The position numbers and the translations under genes were made by a program. Under the pieces are notes generated by a model. The model was not told the DNA's origin. It did no database searches and was given only the letters and a program-made list of their open reading frames with translations. Below, piece after piece: positions 61,160 through 64,000 of a stretch of 64,000 nt of DNA (positions are counted from its first letter, which is position 1; the number at the start of each line of letters is the position of its first letter). Location: contig NZ_BJMK01000007.1 in the NCBI RefSeq assembly GCF_006539125.1, forward strand, positions 1 through 64,000. The letters are read 5' to 3'. Source of the stretch: Gluconobacter sphaericus NBRC 12467. Its GTDB lineage: Bacteria > Pseudomonadota > Alphaproteobacteria > Acetobacterales > Acetobacteraceae.

Positions 61160-62352
61160 GATACTTTCTCCTGCGCGGCAGAGGCTTTCAGGGACAGGGC
61201 GGCCTTCAGCAGCCGCTCGCAGGCCTCACGGCATTCGGCTTCTGTGACGATCAGCGGCGGAACAAGACGCAGCACATTGTCCCCCGCGCCTACTGTCAGG
61301 AGTCCCTGATCCAGAACGGCCTGCATGACGTCAGCGACCGGCGGCACACAGTGCAGGCCGCGCATCAGTCCAAGACCGCGGACATTGTCGAAAACGCCTT
61401 CCGAGCGGCTGACAACGTCTTCCAGCATCTTGCCGAACGCGTCTCCGACCGTGCGGACATGCTCCAGAAAGTCGGGGCTCAGAATTTCTTCCAGAACGGT
61501 AACCCCGGCTGCGCAAGCCAGCGGATTGCCGCCAAAGGTCGTTCCGTGGGAGCCCGGTGTCAGGTGTCGCGCCAGCTCTTCCGTCGCAAGCACGGCGCCA
61601 AGCGGGAAGCCACCGCCGATGCCTTTGGCCACTGAAATCACGTCCGGACGGATGCCATACCATTCATGTGCAAATAGCTTGCCCGTCCGGCCAACGCCCG
61701 TCTGGACTTCATCAAAACCCAGATACAGCCCGTATTCGTCACAGACGGCGCGCAGCCCTTCCATGAACTCGCGCGTTGCGGGCTTAATGCCGCTCTCGCC
61801 CTGAACGGGCTCGACGATGATGCCCGCCGTGTGCGGCGTAATGGCCTCACGCAGCGTGTTGGTGTTGTTGAACGGCGCATGGTCGAACCCTTCCACCACA
61901 GGGCCAAAGCCCTTTTGATAGGCGGGATTGCCTGTCGCCGAGATCATGGCGAGCGTCCGGCCGTGGAAGGCCCCGTCAAAGCACAGGATGCTGGTCCGCT
62001 CCGGATGCCCGTTCTCGAACTGGGCGCGGCGGATCATCTTGACCATGCCTTCATTGGCCTCGGCGCCCGAATTGCAGAACAGCACGGAGTCCGCAAACGT
62101 GTTCTGCACCAGAAGTTCCGCCAGCGCCTCCGCCTGCGGAACCCGGTAAAGGTTCGAGACATGCATGACCTTCGCGGCCTGTTCCGCAATGGTTTTAACC
62201 AGTTTCGGATGGGCATGTCCCAGCGAAGTCACGGCAATGCCGGCCCCGAAATCCAGATATCGTCGCCCGTTCGTCGCCGTCAGCCAGACGCCTTCGCCCT
62301 GCTCGAAAGCGAGGTCGGCACGTTTGTAATTCGGCATCAGCGCGGGGATCAT
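61156..62352 (-). CDS. argD: Acetylornithine aminotransferase
   Basis: 398 aa from the ATG at 62352 (MIPALMPNYKRADLAFEQGEGVWL), the usual family start; a longer frame to 62454 is unlikely. PLP enzyme of arginine synthesis; may also act on succinyldiaminopimelate. LFCNSGAEANEGMVKMIRRAQ near residue 97, FDEVQTGVGRTGKLFAHE near 218, and the PLP-lysine block VISVAKGIGGGFPLGAVLA near 247. First gene of argD-argF-hslO. Confidence 0.95.
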   Translation of the reverse strand: MIPALMPNYKRADLAFEQGEGVWLTATNGRRYLDFGAGIAVTSLGHAHPKLVKTIAEQAAKVMHVSNLYRVPQAEALAELLVQNTFADSVLFCNSGAEANEGMVKMIRRAQFENGHPERTSILCFDGAFHGRTLAMISATGNPAYQKGFGPVVEGFDHAPFNNTNTLREAITPHTAGIIVEPVQGESGIKPATREFMEGLRAVCDEYGLYLGFDEVQTGVGRTGKLFAHEWYGIRPDVISVAKGIGGGFPLGAVLATEELARHLTPGSHGTTFGGNPLACAAGVTVLEEILSPDFLEHVRTVGDAFGKMLEDVVSRSEGVFDNVRGLGLMRGLHCVPPVADVMQAVLDQGLLTVGAGDNVLRLVPPLIVTEAECREACERLLKAALSLKASAAQEKVS

Positions 62353-62520
62353 GATGGATCTCTGAATATCTGGTTGAAAACGAAACGGTTTATGCGGAAT
62401 CGCAAAACCCTGCTCCGGTTGCCCGGAGCAGGGCTTCAAATTCCGCCCGTGCATAGTGAAGGGCAGAACGGGGTTCCGTCAAACCCCGGCGTGCCGGAAT
62501 GTGGCGGTCAACCCGGCAGA

Positions 62521-64000
62521 TCAGACCCGTTGATACGACAGATCCCGCGCCAGCCAGCACCCGACCCGCACTGCCGTCACGCTGCCGCCCTGCCGCTCGA
62601 ATGCCAGGGTCCAGTCTCCGGGAGCCGTGTGATCGAGTGCGCGCGGGCAGGGCAGAACCCACACATCCTTTGCCAGACGCTGGAGCATTTCCATCCGTCC
62701 ATCGCCCAGGATTCCCGAAAAGCCGCCATAAACCACGCCACCGGCCAGTGTGATGGTGACTTCGGCCTCGTCCAGTTCCTCGCAGCGATAGACGCCAGCC
62801 AGTTCGGCAATATCCTCGCCGGGAGTTTTGTCGCAGCGCGTGAGGATGCTCGTCCGGTTTTCGCCCGGACGTTCCACCACTATTTCCGGACTCTCCGTGG
62901 TTTCCTGCGCCTTTACGATGACCGATCCCCCTTCAGCTCGCGTTGTCGAAATCCCTTCCAGAGCCTCCGGCACCATCAGATAGCGCAGCGTTGCTCCACC
63001 GGTTGCAGGTTCGATTCGGGCCGACAGTCCCGTCTCCCGCTCCAGATAGGTCCCATACAGCGCGGTTGGAGGCTGCGTGCTGCGGTCCGACTCATAGGGA
63101 ACGCCCAGAGCCGCTGCCAGAATCTGCGCCGCCGCAACCTGTGCTGCGCTCATGTGATTGAACATTACCACGACTGACAGACGCTCGGACGCGACGTGCA
63201 GTCGATGGGAGCGCCAGCCCCGCAACGCGCCGCCATGCATCGTCACATCCTGTCCGAACATCGTGCTGCGTTGCAGGCCAAATCCATAAGGCGCGGCCTG
63301 ACCGTCGCTGAACGTCACCGGCGCGGTCAAACGCCGGTACAGACTGTCCGGCGCTTCACGTGTGGCATCAATGAACCGCTCCCAGGCGATCATGTCTTCC
63401 AGAGACGCCCCAAGCCCGGCATCTCCCGTCCAGATGACATTGTTGACCGCCGGGCGGAAACCGCTCTCCACGGTTCCTTCATAGCCGACTGTCCCATCCG
63501 GCATGGCACGCGTATCGGCGGCCAGAATGGCGCGTTCCATGCCCACCGGATTGAAAATGGATGTCTGGAGCAGTTCGGCAAAGTTGCGTTCTGTCCGGTC
63601 CTGAAGAATGTCGGAAATCAGCCGGAAATTCTGGTTTACATAGGAATAGGACGTGCCGGGCTGAAACTGGAGCGTCCGAGTTCCCTCAATGACACGCCGG
63701 GCCTCGCGGTCTCCGAAATCCCCTTCGATGGGCGCGCCATGCAGCATCGCTACGGCCCAGTAATCCCGCAGGCCCGACTGGTTATGCGCCAGATGCAGCA
63801 TTCCCGGCGAAGGCTCGTCGAGCTGCGGCAGCCGCGCATCCACATCCGCGTCCAGCTCCGACGGATCGTCATACAGATCCAGCAGCGTGCCGCAGGTGAA
63901 CTGTTTGGTGATGGAGCACATGCGAAACAGCGTGGAAGGCGTGAACGGAATGCGCCGCTCCACATTCGCATAGCCCCACCCATGCCGGACCAGAACCTCA
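62521..64000 (-). CDS. dap: D-aminopeptidase (DAP, peptidase family S12), 5' end outside the window
   Basis: At least 493 aa; runs off the right edge. Serine beta-lactamase-like enzyme removing N-terminal D-amino acids, known from Ochrobactrum. The SxxK nucleophile is in MCSITKQFTCGTLLDLYDD, the YSY motif in PGTSYSYVNQNFRLISD, and the HxG-type motif in TMHGGALRGWRSHRLH. After the catalytic domain come two beta-barrel domains ending WTLAFERQGGSVTAVRVGCW, a DAP hallmark. The open frame continues past 63963 (a GTG there is internal: GWGYANVERRIPF), so the start lies beyond 64000. Confidence 0.85.
   Translation of the reverse strand, partial: EVLVRHGWGYANVERRIPFTPSTLFRMCSITKQFTCGTLLDLYDDPSELDADVDARLPQLDEPSPGMLHLAHNQSGLRDYWAVAMLHGAPIEGDFGDREARRVIEGTRTLQFQPGTSYSYVNQNFRLISDILQDRTERNFAELLQTSIFNPVGMERAILAADTRAMPDGTVGYEGTVESGFRPAVNNVIWTGDAGLGASLEDMIAWERFIDATREAPDSLYRRLTAPVTFSDGQAAPYGFGLQRSTMFGQDVTMHGGALRGWRSHRLHVASERLSVVVMFNHMSAAQVAAAQILAAALGVPYESDRSTQPPTALYGTYLERETGLSARIEPATGGATLRYLMVPEALEGISTTRAEGGSVIVKAQETTESPEIVVERPGENRTSILTRCDKTPGEDIAELAGVYRCEELDEAEVTITLAGGVVYGGFSGILGDGRMEMLQRLAKDVWVLPCPRALDHTAPGDWTLAFERQGGSVTAVRVGCWLARDLSYQRV

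Overview
The window looks like chromosome of an acetic acid bacterium (Acetobacteraceae, most likely Gluconobacter or a close relative). This is inferred from gene content and protein style (alphaproteobacterial DUF2849-sulfite reductase-DUF934 cluster, trpB-trpA / accD-folC order, an HdeD-type protein, IS5- and IS630-type remnants). No rRNA, tRNA or CRISPR array was seen.

Region 1 (1-3300): a three-gene module (PIG3-type quinone oxidoreductase, a small unrecognised protein, a divergent LysR regulator) bounded on both sides by dead IS630-family transposase fragments.

Region 2 (3300-21790): a histidine-utilisation (hut) locus that is larger than usual. It encodes HutC repressor, HutI, HutF, HutG, HutU, HutH and HutD, i.e. 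the five-step histidine to glutamate route through formimidoylglutamate deiminase. Embedded in it are an FMN L-2-hydroxyacid dehydrogenase, an FAD D-2-hydroxyacid dehydrogenase and a HisC-type aminotransferase. A TonB-dependent receptor, an NCS1 permease, an exported RidA-like protein and an exported M20 peptidase follow. Three near-identical palindromic sites (about TTGTATATACAAG) sit in front of hutI/hutF, hutU and the aminotransferase, and look like HutC operators. I propose that the locus also feeds imidazole-lactate and imidazole-pyruvate, and perhaps histidine peptides, into histidine catabolism. The 3' end of the uptake operon is broken: an amidohydrolase gene is cut after 25-27 codons by an IS5-type remnant.

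Region 3 (22033-35574): housekeeping genes. These are bacterioferritin and its ferredoxin (Fur-type box), Lrp regulator and alanine racemase, Rrf2 regulator with assimilatory sulfite reductase cluster, CorA, trpBA, HdeD, accD-folC and dnaB.

Region 4 (about 35900-56280): a compact P2/Mu-like contractile-tail prophage directly after dnaB. It has a divergent repressor with four TGGC-N5-GCCA operators, a few small early genes, terminase, portal, scaffold, capsid, connectors, sheath, tube, a tail chaperone with an A AAA AAC -1 frameshift site, a short protein in the tape-measure slot, and baseplate D-X-V-W-J-I genes plus two fibre-like genes. I see no integrase, replication, prohead protease or lysis gene. 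The right edge is an IS5-type remnant (to about 57308), the same IS type that broke the amidohydrolase.

Region 5 (57490-64000, minus strand): a lipoprotein, an unrecognised protein, then hslO-argF-argD in an overlapping series, and finally a D-aminopeptidase (DAP, S12 family) running off the right edge.
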